Notes: a model not told the origin generated them from the letters alone. Counted from the first letter of the stretch, positions 1 to 7,897 are shown. The stretch: 32,555 bases of DNA from Actinomycetota bacterium (GCA_002697535.1 NZWE01000019.1:1-32555); one strand, 5' to 3'. Translations and numbers: made by a program.

Positions 1-2
1 TT

Positions 3-89
3 GCTACCGTTGCCAATAAAGCTCCCGAAGCCACTGCTACTGTTGCTAAAACACTTACTGCCGTTGCCAATAAAGCTCCCGAAGCCACC
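3..89 (+). repeat. 54-bp in-frame tandem repeat (partial array)
   Basis: Bases 7-34 and 61-88 are identical, giving a 54-base period that encodes an 18-residue unit. The array starts before the window, so the copy number is unknown. The identity at DNA level, including third codon positions, points to recent duplication or gene conversion. Confidence 0.85.
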
Positions 90-1142
90 GCTACTGTTGC
101 AAAGGCTATCACAACTGCAGCATCTCTTCCTAATGCAACACCTCAAAGCACAGCCTCTGTTGCCAATGCTATCTCAACTGCAGCAGCACTTCCTAAAGCG
201 ACAGCTCAAACCACAGCCTCTGTTGCCAATGCGATCTCAACTGCAGCAGCACTTCCTAAAGCGACAGCTCAAACCACAGCCTCTGTTGCCAATGCTATTT
301 CAACCGCAGCGTCTCTTCCTAACGCAACACCTCATACAACATCATCTGTAGCAGCCGTACTAACTCAAATAGCAGCAAAGCATGGATCATCACCTCAACT
401 AACACAAATCATGGCATCTGCAACAACACAAATAGCATCAATGAAAGGCCAAGATGCTCCGAAAATGCAAAATATGATGACATCACTTTCAATGATTAAT
501 GCACAAACCGGTGTTAAACCACAGACATTAATAAATATAACTAATATTATTACTAATATCGCAGCAAAAGCAAACTCAGCAATAACACAACCCTTAGCTG
601 GATTATTATCAACAATAGGTACAATGTCATCTAAATTAAGCCCACAAGCACTATCAAATTTAACAAACTTAGTATCTATTCTTTCAGATAAACTAACACC
701 ACAAAGTACAAAAGCATTAACAAACTTCATAAAAACTCTAGACAATATGGGCCTAGACAAAACGGGACAAAATATCTTAAACAAATTTGCTAATAATCTA
801 AATAAATTAGATCAACTTCAAATGCTTTTAGTAAAATATCCAGAATTAAGCACTCAGGATTTACTAAATATGCTTGGCCCATTTGCAAAAGCAGCTCTAG
901 GAGAAGACGATGAACTAACAGCAGAAGAAAAAGCAGAACAAAAACAAGCTGCAAACAATATTATTGAATTTTTTGAAAACATAAGCAAAGGACAAGCTTA
1001 TGCAATAATGAAATCTCTCGAACACCGCCAACAAATTAAAGAGCAAAAAGAAAAAGATGATCTTCTTAGAAAGTCTAGTAGGAGATTTAAGGAATTTGAT
1101 CAATTTGAAACAGATAACCAAACTCCAATTTTAGTTTCTTAA
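3..1142 (+). CDS. Ala/Thr-rich tandem-repeat protein, 5' end outside the window
   Basis: The reading frame is already open at base 3 and runs without a stop to the TAA at 1140-1142, giving at least 379 residues. The first 29 residues are 18-residue repeats (Ala-Thr-Val-Ala-Asn-Lys-Ala-Pro-Glu type). Five consecutive 21-residue units follow (bases 90-404; core ASVANAISTAAALPKATAQTT). Towards the C-terminus the repeats decay into helix-like segments rich in Asn, Leu, Ile and Lys, then a Glu/Lys-rich helical region, ending Thr-Pro-Ile-Leu-Val-Ser. The repeated part looks like low-complexity amphipathic helices. I see no transmembrane segment, cysteine or enzyme motif. A shorter ATG at 411 exists in the same frame, but the repeat frame continues upstream of it with no Shine-Dalgarno near 411, so I take the whole as one 3' fragment of a larger gene. 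I do not recognise the family. A structural, surface or secreted role is possible, but nothing here shows it. Confidence 0.75.
   Translation, partial: ATVANKAPEATATVAKTLTAVANKAPEATATVAKAITTAASLPNATPQSTASVANAISTAAALPKATAQTTASVANAISTAAALPKATAQTTASVANAISTAASLPNATPHTTSSVAAVLTQIAAKHGSSPQLTQIMASATTQIASMKGQDAPKMQNMMTSLSMINAQTGVKPQTLINITNIITNIAAKANSAITQPLAGLLSTIGTMSSKLSPQALSNLTNLVSILSDKLTPQSTKALTNFIKTLDNMGLDKTGQNILNKFANNLNKLDQLQMLLVKYPELSTQDLLNMLGPFAKAALGEDDELTAEEKAEQKQAANNIIEFFENISKGQAYAIMKSLEHRQQIKEQKEKDDLLRKSSRRFKEFDQFETDNQTPILVS
90..404 (+). repeat. Five 63-bp in-frame tandem repeats
   Basis: Units start at 90, 153, 216, 279 and 342, each encoding 21 residues. Units two and three (153-215 and 216-278) are nearly identical in DNA. 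The fourth is slightly diverged, and the first and last more so. The period is an exact multiple of three and the array sits inside one reading frame, so it expands or contracts the protein without frameshift. Confidence 0.85.
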
Positions 1143-1445
1143 TTATACGATTTAAATATATAGTCCTACCCTAGTCCAAACAGTTAAAAAAATACTTATC
1201 CCATAAAAACAGTATGAAACACATCATATAACAAAGTTATATAGATTCTTACGATTAGTTAAATCTACTAAATCCATTTGCAAAAACAATATTAGGCAAA
1301 AAGGTTTAGCCATTTGAAAAAAAAAGAAAATATTTTTTCAACCCACAACACAAAAACTAAAACTATAGTATTCATCTTACAAATTGAGCACTAAACTAAG
1401 GCCAAATTACGTTTAAAAACAAACTCTATTCGGTATTATATACGT
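1143..1445. other. 303-bp AT-rich intergenic region
   Basis: No open frame of note. It holds a perfect 7-bp inverted repeat with a 3-base loop at 1226-1242 (ATATAAC / GTTATAT) and a 9-bp A/T-rich inverted repeat at 1314-1341 (TTGAAAAAA / TTTTTTCAA). Neither has a GC-rich stem followed by a T-run, so neither is a convincing terminator. The last 35 bases contain the probable gpx promoter. Confidence 0.5.
1412..1439 (+). promoter_or_regulatory. Probable leaderless promoter of the glutathione peroxidase gene
   Basis: TTTAAA (1412-1417), 16-base spacer, TATTAT (1434-1439), then exactly six bases to the ATG at 1446. There is no Shine-Dalgarno, so transcription would start at or next to the A of the start codon. 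The -35 is weak. Confidence 0.45.
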
Positions 1446-2090
1446 ATGAAAACAATAACCATTATTTTAATAACGTGTCTTGCCTTGATAGCAGCAACAA
1501 AACTTTATGGAAATTTAACTAAAAAAAAGATAGTAACCAATACAACAACAACACAAAATGAAACCGAAACAATAACGCAATTTCATGATTTATCCTACAC
1601 AACATTATTAGGTGATATCATCCCCTTATCTACCTATAAAGGAAAGGTTTTATTAATTGTAAACACAGCCAGTCATTGTGGATTTACTTACCAATACACA
1701 CATTTACAAAAATTATATGAAACGTTTCAAGATAAAGACTTTGAAATTATTGGCTTTCCTTGTAATCAATTTGGGAACCAAGAACCTGGCAGTAATGAAG
1801 ATATTAAACAATTTTGTGACTTACGTTACAAAACTACCTTTCCAATGTCAGAAAAAATTGATGTTGCTGGTAAAAATCAAAACCCTATCTACACATTTTT
1901 AACTTCCCCTAAAACCAACCCCAATTTCTCAGGTCCAATCAACTGGAACTTTAATAAATTCTTAATCGATCAAAATGGCAACGTAATTGCTCGGTTTAGC
2001 TCCTTGGAAAAACCTAATTCTAAAAAAATTAAAAATCTAATTAATAAATCATTAGCAACAAACAAAAAAACAACAACTAAAAAAAATTAA
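1446..2090 (+). CDS. Membrane-anchored glutathione peroxidase (thioredoxin-type, Cys-based)
   Basis: A 214-residue thioredoxin-fold peroxidase that would reduce hydrogen peroxide or lipid peroxides. Residues 1-22 form a hydrophobic signal anchor. The nearby Leu-Ile-Thr-Cys is not a good lipobox, so I expect an enzyme tethered in the periplasm. The peroxidatic Cys78 lies in NTASHCGF, Gln108 in FPCNQFG, and Trp167-Asn168 in NWNFNKF, which completes the Cys/Gln/Trp/Asn tetrad of the family. Further cysteines sit at 106 and 124. Their offsets from Cys78 (+28 and +46) match those of yeast and plant-type thioredoxin-dependent peroxidases, where the +46 cysteine resolves the disulfide. Despite the family name, the donor is therefore more likely thioredoxin than glutathione. 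The gene is monocistronic, and its stop codon overlaps that of the convergent dacB gene within TTAA at 2087-2090. The C-terminus is Lys/Thr/Asn-rich and probably unstructured. Confidence 0.9.
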   Translation: MKTITIILITCLALIAATKLYGNLTKKKIVTNTTTTQNETETITQFHDLSYTTLLGDIIPLSTYKGKVLLIVNTASHCGFTYQYTHLQKLYETFQDKDFEIIGFPCNQFGNQEPGSNEDIKQFCDLRYKTTFPMSEKIDVAGKNQNPIYTFLTSPKTNPNFSGPINWNFNKFLIDQNGNVIARFSSLEKPNSKKIKNLINKSLATNKKTTTKKN

Positions 2091-3475
2091 CTACGTTGTA
2101 ACCCCTCAAGAATTTGCTGTAACAAAGGATTCGATAACGTTCCCTTATAAGCAGGTTTTTTAGTTCCATCATTTTTAGTTAAAATCACAAAACTATAAAC
2201 AGATTCTGTCATTCCATCCAAAATATATCCCGCTAAATTATTAACTCCCAAATTAGATAACGTTCCTGATTTCACATACACATGATACCGGTCCGGTAAT
2301 TCAATCGAATCATAATCCGCTTCTTCTCTAACATCAACAAACATTGTTTTAACTAGTTCAGGATATTTTTGATGAAAGTAATCTAAAAATTGATTCATAT
2401 GATTTGCTGTTAACCGATTATGATGAGATAACCCTGACCCATCTTGTAAAACAAACTGTGATGGCTCTAAATCTAACTTATCTTCCAAAAACTGTTTCAT
2501 CAAACGAAGTCCCTTACGATGCGTACCAGGATCACCATACTCTAACCTACCTAAAATTTTAAGAATAATACTAGCAATTATATTACTACTTTCTTGGTTC
2601 ATTTCTTCTAAATAATTAGATAAAGGTAACGACGTTAAGGTAAGCAAACGCTTTTTTTTACGAGTTAAAAACGAATCAAAATGTAATGGCTCTATCACCT
2701 TAATATCATGATCAAGCAAAACCTGTTTTAACATTGATGCATAAAAATGAGTCGGTCTAGAAACCCTTAACTGTAAATTCGTATACGCCTCATCTTGCTT
2801 AGACACCTTACCTCTAATAATATATTTATCATAACTGGGCCGCTGTTGTAACGAAATAGCAGGAAAACCTCGCTCATCAGGTGACAAAAATTGTAACGAT
2901 CGAACATCCAATTCAACAAAATTAGTTTGTGGTGATACCTGAAGTTGTTTATCTTCTGCATCAACCAATAACTGCACTTGATTATAATTAAAATTAAAAG
3001 CGCCTCCTAAAGCATAATAATAACGAGCACTGTTACCATACCGATTCGCATCTAATTGAATCATAGAACTATCCAAAACAATGGATTTTAGTCGTCTAAC
3101 ATTCTTCTTTAGCAAAGCCTGAGCGATCAAATGAAATTGCTCTAAAGTTTGGTTAGGGTCCCCTACCCCTTTAACATATAAAGTGGGTAAAGACTCTTTA
3201 TCCAAATAAACCTTTGTCTTAAAACGAAACGAAGTCGATAAATACTCTAAACAAGTTCCCGTCAAAAGTAACTTCGTTAAAGATGCCGGAATAAAATCAG
3301 AATCATCCCGAACAGAAAAAATATAATTATCCTTATCCAGATCCTTAAGTGAAACCGCTACATCAACATGCTTATACACATCAGACTGAAGAGTCTCTTC
3401 AAGAGAACGTGTCGAAAAAGCAAACACATAGTCTGCACATAATACAACAAGAAAAAAACAAAAAAAGCGTCTCAT
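2087..3475 (-). CDS. dacB: D-alanyl-D-alanine carboxypeptidase/endopeptidase, PBP4 (DacB, S13) type
   Basis: A 462-residue periplasmic penicillin-binding protein that trims D-Ala-D-Ala or cleaves cross-links in peptidoglycan. A signal peptide covers about residues 1-20 (ending Val-Phe-Ala-Phe). The three active-site boxes are present: Ser65-Leu-Thr-Lys68 (SxxK), Ser296-Ser-Asn298 (SxN) and Lys402-Ser-Gly-Thr405 (KTG box, here KSGT). The DGSGLS block typical of S13 enzymes is at 345-350. The large insertion between SxxK and SxN (about residues 75-280) is characteristic of the PBP4 class and explains the length. The ATG directly abuts the stop codon of the upstream M48 protease gene, so the two are probably co-transcribed and translationally coupled. 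The function call is strong. Which activity dominates (carboxypeptidase or endopeptidase) cannot be read from sequence. Confidence 0.9.
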   Translation of the reverse strand: MRRFFCFFLVVLCADYVFAFSTRSLEETLQSDVYKHVDVAVSLKDLDKDNYIFSVRDDSDFIPASLTKLLLTGTCLEYLSTSFRFKTKVYLDKESLPTLYVKGVGDPNQTLEQFHLIAQALLKKNVRRLKSIVLDSSMIQLDANRYGNSARYYYALGGAFNFNYNQVQLLVDAEDKQLQVSPQTNFVELDVRSLQFLSPDERGFPAISLQQRPSYDKYIIRGKVSKQDEAYTNLQLRVSRPTHFYASMLKQVLLDHDIKVIEPLHFDSFLTRKKKRLLTLTSLPLSNYLEEMNQESSNIIASIILKILGRLEYGDPGTHRKGLRLMKQFLEDKLDLEPSQFVLQDGSGLSHHNRLTANHMNQFLDYFHQKYPELVKTMFVDVREEADYDSIELPDRYHVYVKSGTLSNLGVNNLAGYILDGMTESVYSFVILTKNDGTKKPAYKGTLSNPLLQQILEGLQRS

Positions 3476-4711
3476 TTAAGCCAGCTTTCGAATAGCATTA
3501 ATACGCTGTAATACAGGAGGATGGGTATAATCAACCCATACTTTTAAGTAACTTGGTTCTAAATTTGACAAATTATCAACTGATAAACGTTTTAACCCCC
3601 CAATCATAGCATCTGGCAAGGCTGTGGTACGAACAGCAAAAGCATCAGCCTCAAACTCATGTTTTCGTGATAGATAATTAGACAAAACACCAATCACCGC
3701 CTCAATCGGCTGAAACAAAAACCCAAAAAAGATTAACGAACTATAAATTGAAACAGATTCCATCCCAAAGGCCTCCGCTAACAAAACATTATTTAAAAAT
3801 AATGACAGCAAAAATAACATTAACCCACTCGTAACCACAGATAAAGCTAAAGACTTATGAATATGACGTAACTTATAATGACCCATTTCATGAGCCAAAA
3901 TAGCCAATAATTCATCGGCGCTATGTTTTTCAATTAAAGTATCAAACAAAACAATACGACGTTGCTTACCAAACCCAGTAAAATAAGCATTTGATTTACT
4001 CGAACGCTTACTCCCATCCATCTTATAAATCCCCTCAAACGAAAAATTATGTTCCAAAGAATACGCTTCAAGTTTTGTTTTTAATTCACCGTCTTCTAAT
4101 GGTTCAAAGGTATTAAACAAAGGCATAATAAAACTGGGTGCGATATACACTAAAATAAGTTGAACGAAAATTAAAAATCCCCACGCAACACCCCAAGCCA
4201 TACTTCCTAACGATTCAAAAAACCATAAAATAGCCATCAAAATAGGAATTCCAATTAAGAAAGAAAGCAACATAGATTTTAAAAAATCCATCCAAAAAAT
4301 AGACTTAGTACTTTTATTAAACCCATAGGATTCTTCAATAACAAACGTTGAATAATAAGAAAAAGGTATCCCCATAAACATCATACCAAGCAATAAAATC
4401 AAAATGTAAACTACCCCTGCAAACAAAGACGATAATTCTAAAGAACGTACAAATACATCTAACTGATTAAAGCCGCCCAAAAGAATAAAAGGAACAACAA
4501 CAATTAACGTAACGGTTTGTTGAATAAAACCAAAACGAGTCGTTTCCTTTAAATACCGTTGAGATTTTGCATATTTTTCATCATCATAAACTCCCCGAAA
4601 CTCAGCCGGTATAGTAGTAGACACACAACGAATATTTAACCACTCTACAATAGAATCAAATAAATAAAATGAAATATAAAAACCTAAGATCAAAATTAAA
4701 AAAACATTCAT
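3476..4711 (-). CDS. M48-family integral membrane zinc protease (Ste24/CAAX protease 1-like)
   Basis: A 411-residue inner-membrane metalloprotease. The N-terminal half is the multi-helix M48_N-type region, with hydrophobic segments near 1-20, 62-80, 95-120, 145-165 and 172-192. The zinc site is His274-Glu-Met-Gly-His278 plus Glu352 in the RKHEFEADAFA block, the full ligand set of Ste24-like enzymes. Two more hydrophobic helices (about 286-310 and 322-345) lie between these motifs, as in the family. Bacterial members are usually quality-control proteases, and prenyl processing is not expected here. It is first in a two-gene run with dacB, whose ATG follows its stop without a gap. An upstream promoter places the ATG seven bases after a -10, and there is no Shine-Dalgarno, so the message may be leaderless. 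The substrate is unknown. Confidence 0.9.
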   Translation of the reverse strand: MNVFLILILGFYISFYLFDSIVEWLNIRCVSTTIPAEFRGVYDDEKYAKSQRYLKETTRFGFIQQTVTLIVVVPFILLGGFNQLDVFVRSLELSSLFAGVVYILILLLGMMFMGIPFSYYSTFVIEESYGFNKSTKSIFWMDFLKSMLLSFLIGIPILMAILWFFESLGSMAWGVAWGFLIFVQLILVYIAPSFIMPLFNTFEPLEDGELKTKLEAYSLEHNFSFEGIYKMDGSKRSSKSNAYFTGFGKQRRIVLFDTLIEKHSADELLAILAHEMGHYKLRHIHKSLALSVVTSGLMLFLLSLFLNNVLLAEAFGMESVSIYSSLIFFGFLFQPIEAVIGVLSNYLSRKHEFEADAFAVRTTALPDAMIGGLKRLSVDNLSNLEPSYLKVWVDYTHPPVLQRINAIRKLA

Positions 4712-4717
4712 AAAATA

Positions 4718-4746
4718 AGAGTACCCAAAATCATGATGTTTGTAAA
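4718..4746 (-). promoter_or_regulatory. Probable leaderless promoter of the M48 protease gene
   Basis: On the minus strand: TTTACA (4746-4741, five of six consensus bases), 17-base spacer, TACTCT (4723-4718), then exactly six bases to the ATG at 4711. It lies in the 36-base gap after the disulfide oxidoreductase gene. The -10 is poor; the -35 and spacing are good. Confidence 0.5.
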
Positions 4747-4747
4747 A

Positions 4748-6136
4748 TTAATTAGGCTTAGCATTACGAGCTGCATTACGAATCACTTCGGGCAAAGCCG
4801 GATGAATATAAATCATATTTAACAAATCCTCATGCTTAGCATGTAAATTCATCGCCATAATACACATATGAATCATAGTAGCAGCCTCTTTACCAATAAT
4901 ATGAGCCCCCAACAAACAATGTGTTTTTGTATCAAAAATAAGTTTCACAAAATCTTTATCAGACTGTAACGCCATCCCCATAGCCGAATCTTTATACCAG
5001 TTCACACCACAATAATAATCTCTATTTTGAGCAATACAATCCCGTTCTGTTAAACCAACACCTGCTACTTGAGGATTTGTAAAAATAGCATAAGGAACTG
5101 GTGGATACTTAATTGGAAGCCCATCATCTTCCTTAACAACATGATCAAATAAATATTGACCTTCAAAATTAGCAGAATGACGAAACTGATACCGTCCAAT
5201 AATATCACCAAAAGCATATACATTCTTTACAGCTGTTTCCAAATAATCATCAACCTGAATAAACCCTTTATCATCACAAACAATATCCGTATTTTGAACA
5301 CCTAAACAATCAGAGTTAGGTTGAATACCCGTTGCAACCAATAATTGATCCGACTGCAAAATATCCCCATTAGCTAATGTAACATGAAAGGCATCATCTA
5401 AATACTTAACATGAACTGGAAGATTCCCAAAAATAAGGCGATGATGCTTTGAAAATTGTTCTTCAAAATTTAAAATAATGTCATCATCTTCATGTTTAAT
5501 CATCCGACTTCGTACTAAAAACGTCACCTCCACACCCAACGCTTGAAAATAATAACCAAGCTCAGCTGCAATGTAACCACCACCAATAATTAATAATGAT
5601 TGAGGTAATGTTTTAACCCTTAAAGCTTCTGTTGATGTCCAATACGGAGTATCCATCAAACCCTTAATCTCAGGTATATAAGGACGACCTCCAGCTGCAA
5701 TAAAAATTTTATCAGCTGTAATAAGCTCATCCCCCACCTGAATCTCATAATTTGATTTAAAAACAGCAGTGCCAGAAAAATAAGTAATATGTTCATGTTT
5801 TTCATACAGAGGTTTAATAGAATTCGATTCAGAATCAACTTCATGCGATACATAATTAACTAAGCCCTCAACATCAACAGAAACCGTATCTTCAACATGA
5901 ACAAAAAATTGCTTAGCTTTTTTAATATCAGCAATAATATCAGCAGAATGAATTAACATTTTAGAAGGAATACAACCCCGATTTAGGCAAGTTCCGCCCA
6001 AAGGGCCATGATCCACAATAGCAACACGATACCCCAAATTAGCAGCAGGACGAGTTAACTTTGAACCACCCCCAGAACCAATAATTATCATATCGAATTT
6101 TTGAGTCATTTCGATTATACTATCATTAGTAATCAT
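4748..6136 (-). CDS. Class I pyridine nucleotide-disulfide oxidoreductase (dihydrolipoamide dehydrogenase / mycothione reductase-like)
   Basis: A 462-residue FAD-dependent disulfide reductase. The N-terminal FAD Rossmann motif is IIIGSGGGS (17-25). The redox disulfide is Cys50-x4-Cys55 in GGTCLNRGCIPSK. A second nucleotide-binding motif is GGGYIAAE (185-192), followed at 209-211 by Arg-Ser-Arg, which favours NADPH. The FAD ATG-like motif YAFGD is at 307-311. The C-terminal dimer domain ends with the catalytic pair His445...Glu450 (HPALPE), so all redox parts are intact. No lipoyl-complex E1 or E2 gene is nearby, and the opening glycine motif deviates from typical Lpd, so mycothione-, mercuric- or other thiol-disulfide reductase activity is equally likely. 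Start is uncertain: ATG at 6136 is the longest, and an internal ATG at 6109 is closer to the FAD motif and follows a TATAAT (6119-6114). Neither has a Shine-Dalgarno. Confidence 0.85.
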   Translation of the reverse strand: MITNDSIIEMTQKFDMIIIGSGGGSKLTRPAANLGYRVAIVDHGPLGGTCLNRGCIPSKMLIHSADIIADIKKAKQFFVHVEDTVSVDVEGLVNYVSHEVDSESNSIKPLYEKHEHITYFSGTAVFKSNYEIQVGDELITADKIFIAAGGRPYIPEIKGLMDTPYWTSTEALRVKTLPQSLLIIGGGYIAAELGYYFQALGVEVTFLVRSRMIKHEDDDIILNFEEQFSKHHRLIFGNLPVHVKYLDDAFHVTLANGDILQSDQLLVATGIQPNSDCLGVQNTDIVCDDKGFIQVDDYLETAVKNVYAFGDIIGRYQFRHSANFEGQYLFDHVVKEDDGLPIKYPPVPYAIFTNPQVAGVGLTERDCIAQNRDYYCGVNWYKDSAMGMALQSDKDFVKLIFDTKTHCLLGAHIIGKEAATMIHMCIMAMNLHAKHEDLLNMIYIHPALPEVIRNAARNAKPN

Positions 6137-6157
6137 AAATTTAGAGGGATATTTTAA

Positions 6158-6382
6158 ATGGAATCATTATTAATCTTTTGTTCATTACTATGTATAATTT
6201 TAGGTATAATACAATTATTTTTTCCAAAAGTAGTTGATTCAATGGAACAATATTTAGATCAATTATTTCATATCACAGAACACAACACTATTTCATTTCG
6301 ACGTATCATTGGTCTTACCTTAATTATAGTAGGGATCATACTCATCTACTCAGCGAAAAAAAATCACTTTATAGGAATATGA
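6158..6382 (+). CDS. Small two-helix membrane protein, hypothetical
   Basis: A 74-residue protein with hydrophobic segments at about 3-24 and 48-66 and a short polar loop (His, Glu, Asp, Gln, Arg) between them. It has no catalytic motif and I cannot assign a family. A Shine-Dalgarno-like GAGGG lies nine bases before the ATG. Its stop overlaps the dcd start as ATGA (6379-6382), so it is translationally coupled to dCTP deaminase and is very probably a genuine gene. A connection with nucleotide metabolism is only positional. Confidence 0.7.
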   Translation: MESLLIFCSLLCIILGIIQLFFPKVVDSMEQYLDQLFHITEHNTISFRRIIGLTLIIVGIILIYSAKKNHFIGI

Positions 6383-6915
6383 TTCTATCTGACAAAAAAA
6401 TTCGTGAATTATTAGCAAACAAGAGTTTAATTATAGACCCCATAGCAGACAATGCTATCCAGCCGGCTTCTATCGATTGTCGTCTAGGATCTCATTTTTT
6501 AGTTATAGATGAAAATTTAAACGATAATGGAGTTCTCAGTTTTGATAAAGAAATCAAATACAAAGATATTCATGCTGATTCTATCATTTTACCTCCAAAA
6601 TCATTTATCTTAGCAACAACAAAAGAACATATAAGAATTCCTAATGGATTTTCAGCCTTTGTAGAAGGACGAAGCTCCATTGGACGAATGGGATTATTTA
6701 TTCAAAATGCTGGTTGGGTAGATTCTGGATTTGAAGGAAATATAACCCTAGAACTATATAATGCTAACTCCTTACCCATTAAACTAGATGCTGAAAGACG
6801 TATCTGCCAACTTGTAGTATGCCAAATGGATCAACCCTCTGAATTTCCTTATAATGGTAAATATCAAGGACAAACGTTATCTGTCGGGAGTAAAGTATAC
6901 CTAGACACTGTATAA
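6379..6915 (+). CDS. dcd: dCTP deaminase
   Basis: A 178-residue, full-length soluble enzyme of the dCTP deaminase/dUTPase superfamily. It converts dCTP to dUTP, feeding dTMP synthesis. The nucleotide-phosphate motif GRSSIGRMGL is at 97-106, with Arg103. The catalytic glutamate is Glu125 in NITLELYN. The C-terminal lid Tyr-Asn-Gly-Lys-Tyr-Gln-Gly-Gln (158-165) closes over the triphosphate. Some relatives also hydrolyse the dUTP formed. The WVDSGFEGNITLE segment does not let me decide between mono- and bifunctional enzyme. It is the middle gene of a tight plus-strand trio, overlapping the small membrane protein by four bases and followed after four bases by the exonuclease gene. Confidence 0.93.
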   Translation: MILSDKKIRELLANKSLIIDPIADNAIQPASIDCRLGSHFLVIDENLNDNGVLSFDKEIKYKDIHADSIILPPKSFILATTKEHIRIPNGFSAFVEGRSSIGRMGLFIQNAGWVDSGFEGNITLELYNANSLPIKLDAERRICQLVVCQMDQPSEFPYNGKYQGQTLSVGSKVYLDTV

Positions 6916-6919
6916 CTCC

Positions 6920-7885
6920 ATGTCCACATCAATAAACCGAGCCTGCCCCGCCTGCAAACAATTAAACTGCTTAAAGATCGAGAAAAATAATATCCGATGC
7001 ACAAGCTGTGATTTTTCAATCAAATACAACTGCCCTATCTGTAAAGAGAGCCTAATAGAAAATATCTGGGAATCAAGTGATAATGGCGATTTTACAACCT
7101 GTAAATCATGTAACAATATGATCCATATCAAAAAAATACAAAACTTGTTTAACAATTTAATGAAAATATCATATACACAAGAATGCAAATTATGTAACGG
7201 ACCCACTATTTACCGTACACAAGCTAATATAGGACATCGATGCTTTTACTTTCCAAAATGTTCAGGACAAGCATCATTATTTAGCCAAAAAAAAGAATGT
7301 TTAATATTCTTAGATTTTGAAACAACTGGCTTAGAATTAAAAAAAGGTCATATTATAGAAATTGGAGCCTTAAAAATTGATACTGATGGATTAGAACATA
7401 CATTTGATACCTTTATTAAATCCCCCATAACACTTCCTGAAAAAATTAAAGCCATTACCAACATAAACGATGAAATGCTAGAAAATGCTCCCAATATGAA
7501 AGAAGTCATCGAAGATTTCCACACATTTATTGGTAATGCAACCATCATTGCCCATAATGCAGACTTTGATGTTCCTTGGCTAATAAACGAATTTGAAAAA
7601 CATAACCTACCACTACAAAACAATACTATTATCTGTACCTTCAAATGGGCACAACTCATGAAAGAACCACGATCATCATTATCAGCACTAACCAAGAAAT
7701 ACAAAATTGGACACCTTAACGCGCATCGTGCTTTAGCAGATGCAGCCGTAACAAAAGAATTATTTTTTATCTATGAAGATGCTCAGTTAGTAGAAAGACC
7801 CACACAACCATTAAGCGATTTTGAAAAAATATTAGCTAAAATAAATCGTTATAAAACCAAAAAAAAAGAAACTGTAACAACTTAG
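6920..7885 (+). CDS. Zinc-ribbon / DEDDh (DnaQ-like) 3'-5' exonuclease fusion
   Basis: A 321-residue protein. Residues 1-120 carry three putative four-cysteine zinc sites: Cys9/12 with Cys27/30; Cys38/41 with Cys61/64; and Cys89/92 with Cys108/114. The third has the Cys-x5-Cys spacing and Phe-Pro-Lys-Cys ending of topoisomerase I-type zinc fingers. Residues 127-295 are a DnaQ-type exonuclease with all DEDDh residues: Asp132 and Glu134 (DFETTGLE), Asp217 (AHNADFD), His269 and Asp274 (HRALADA). The best-known relatives are the epsilon proofreading subunit of DNA polymerase III and the exonuclease domain of PolC or DinG. The zinc ribbons are not part of those proteins and suggest DNA binding. 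It follows dcd by four bases without a Shine-Dalgarno, so it is probably coupled. It could be a repair or processing nuclease; proofreading epsilon is less likely because of the added N-terminus. Confidence 0.85.
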   Translation: MSTSINRACPACKQLNCLKIEKNNIRCTSCDFSIKYNCPICKESLIENIWESSDNGDFTTCKSCNNMIHIKKIQNLFNNLMKISYTQECKLCNGPTIYRTQANIGHRCFYFPKCSGQASLFSQKKECLIFLDFETTGLELKKGHIIEIGALKIDTDGLEHTFDTFIKSPITLPEKIKAITNINDEMLENAPNMKEVIEDFHTFIGNATIIAHNADFDVPWLINEFEKHNLPLQNNTIICTFKWAQLMKEPRSSLSALTKKYKIGHLNAHRALADAAVTKELFFIYEDAQLVERPTQPLSDFEKILAKINRYKTKKKETVTT

Positions 7886-7897
7886 CAAATTAAAATA

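Noticed and set aside
1-351. Leu/Pro/Gln-rich open frame in another phase over the tandem repeats
   Set aside because: It is the shadow of the Ala/Thr-rich repeat frame, which continues downstream to a normal stop and has a credible C-terminal part.
90-404. Regular 63-bp repeats as a possible CRISPR array
   Set aside because: The repeats abut without spacers and encode continuous protein.
395-784. Minus-strand open frame opposite the repeat protein
   Set aside because: Antisense to a long open frame, with no Shine-Dalgarno or family match.
1226-1242. AT-only hairpin as terminator of the repeat gene
   Set aside because: There is no GC in the stem beyond one pair and no T-run follows.
7348-7704. 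Minus-strand open frame over the exonuclease gene
   Set aside because: The exonuclease on the plus strand has all DEDDh residues; the opposite frame shows no family features.
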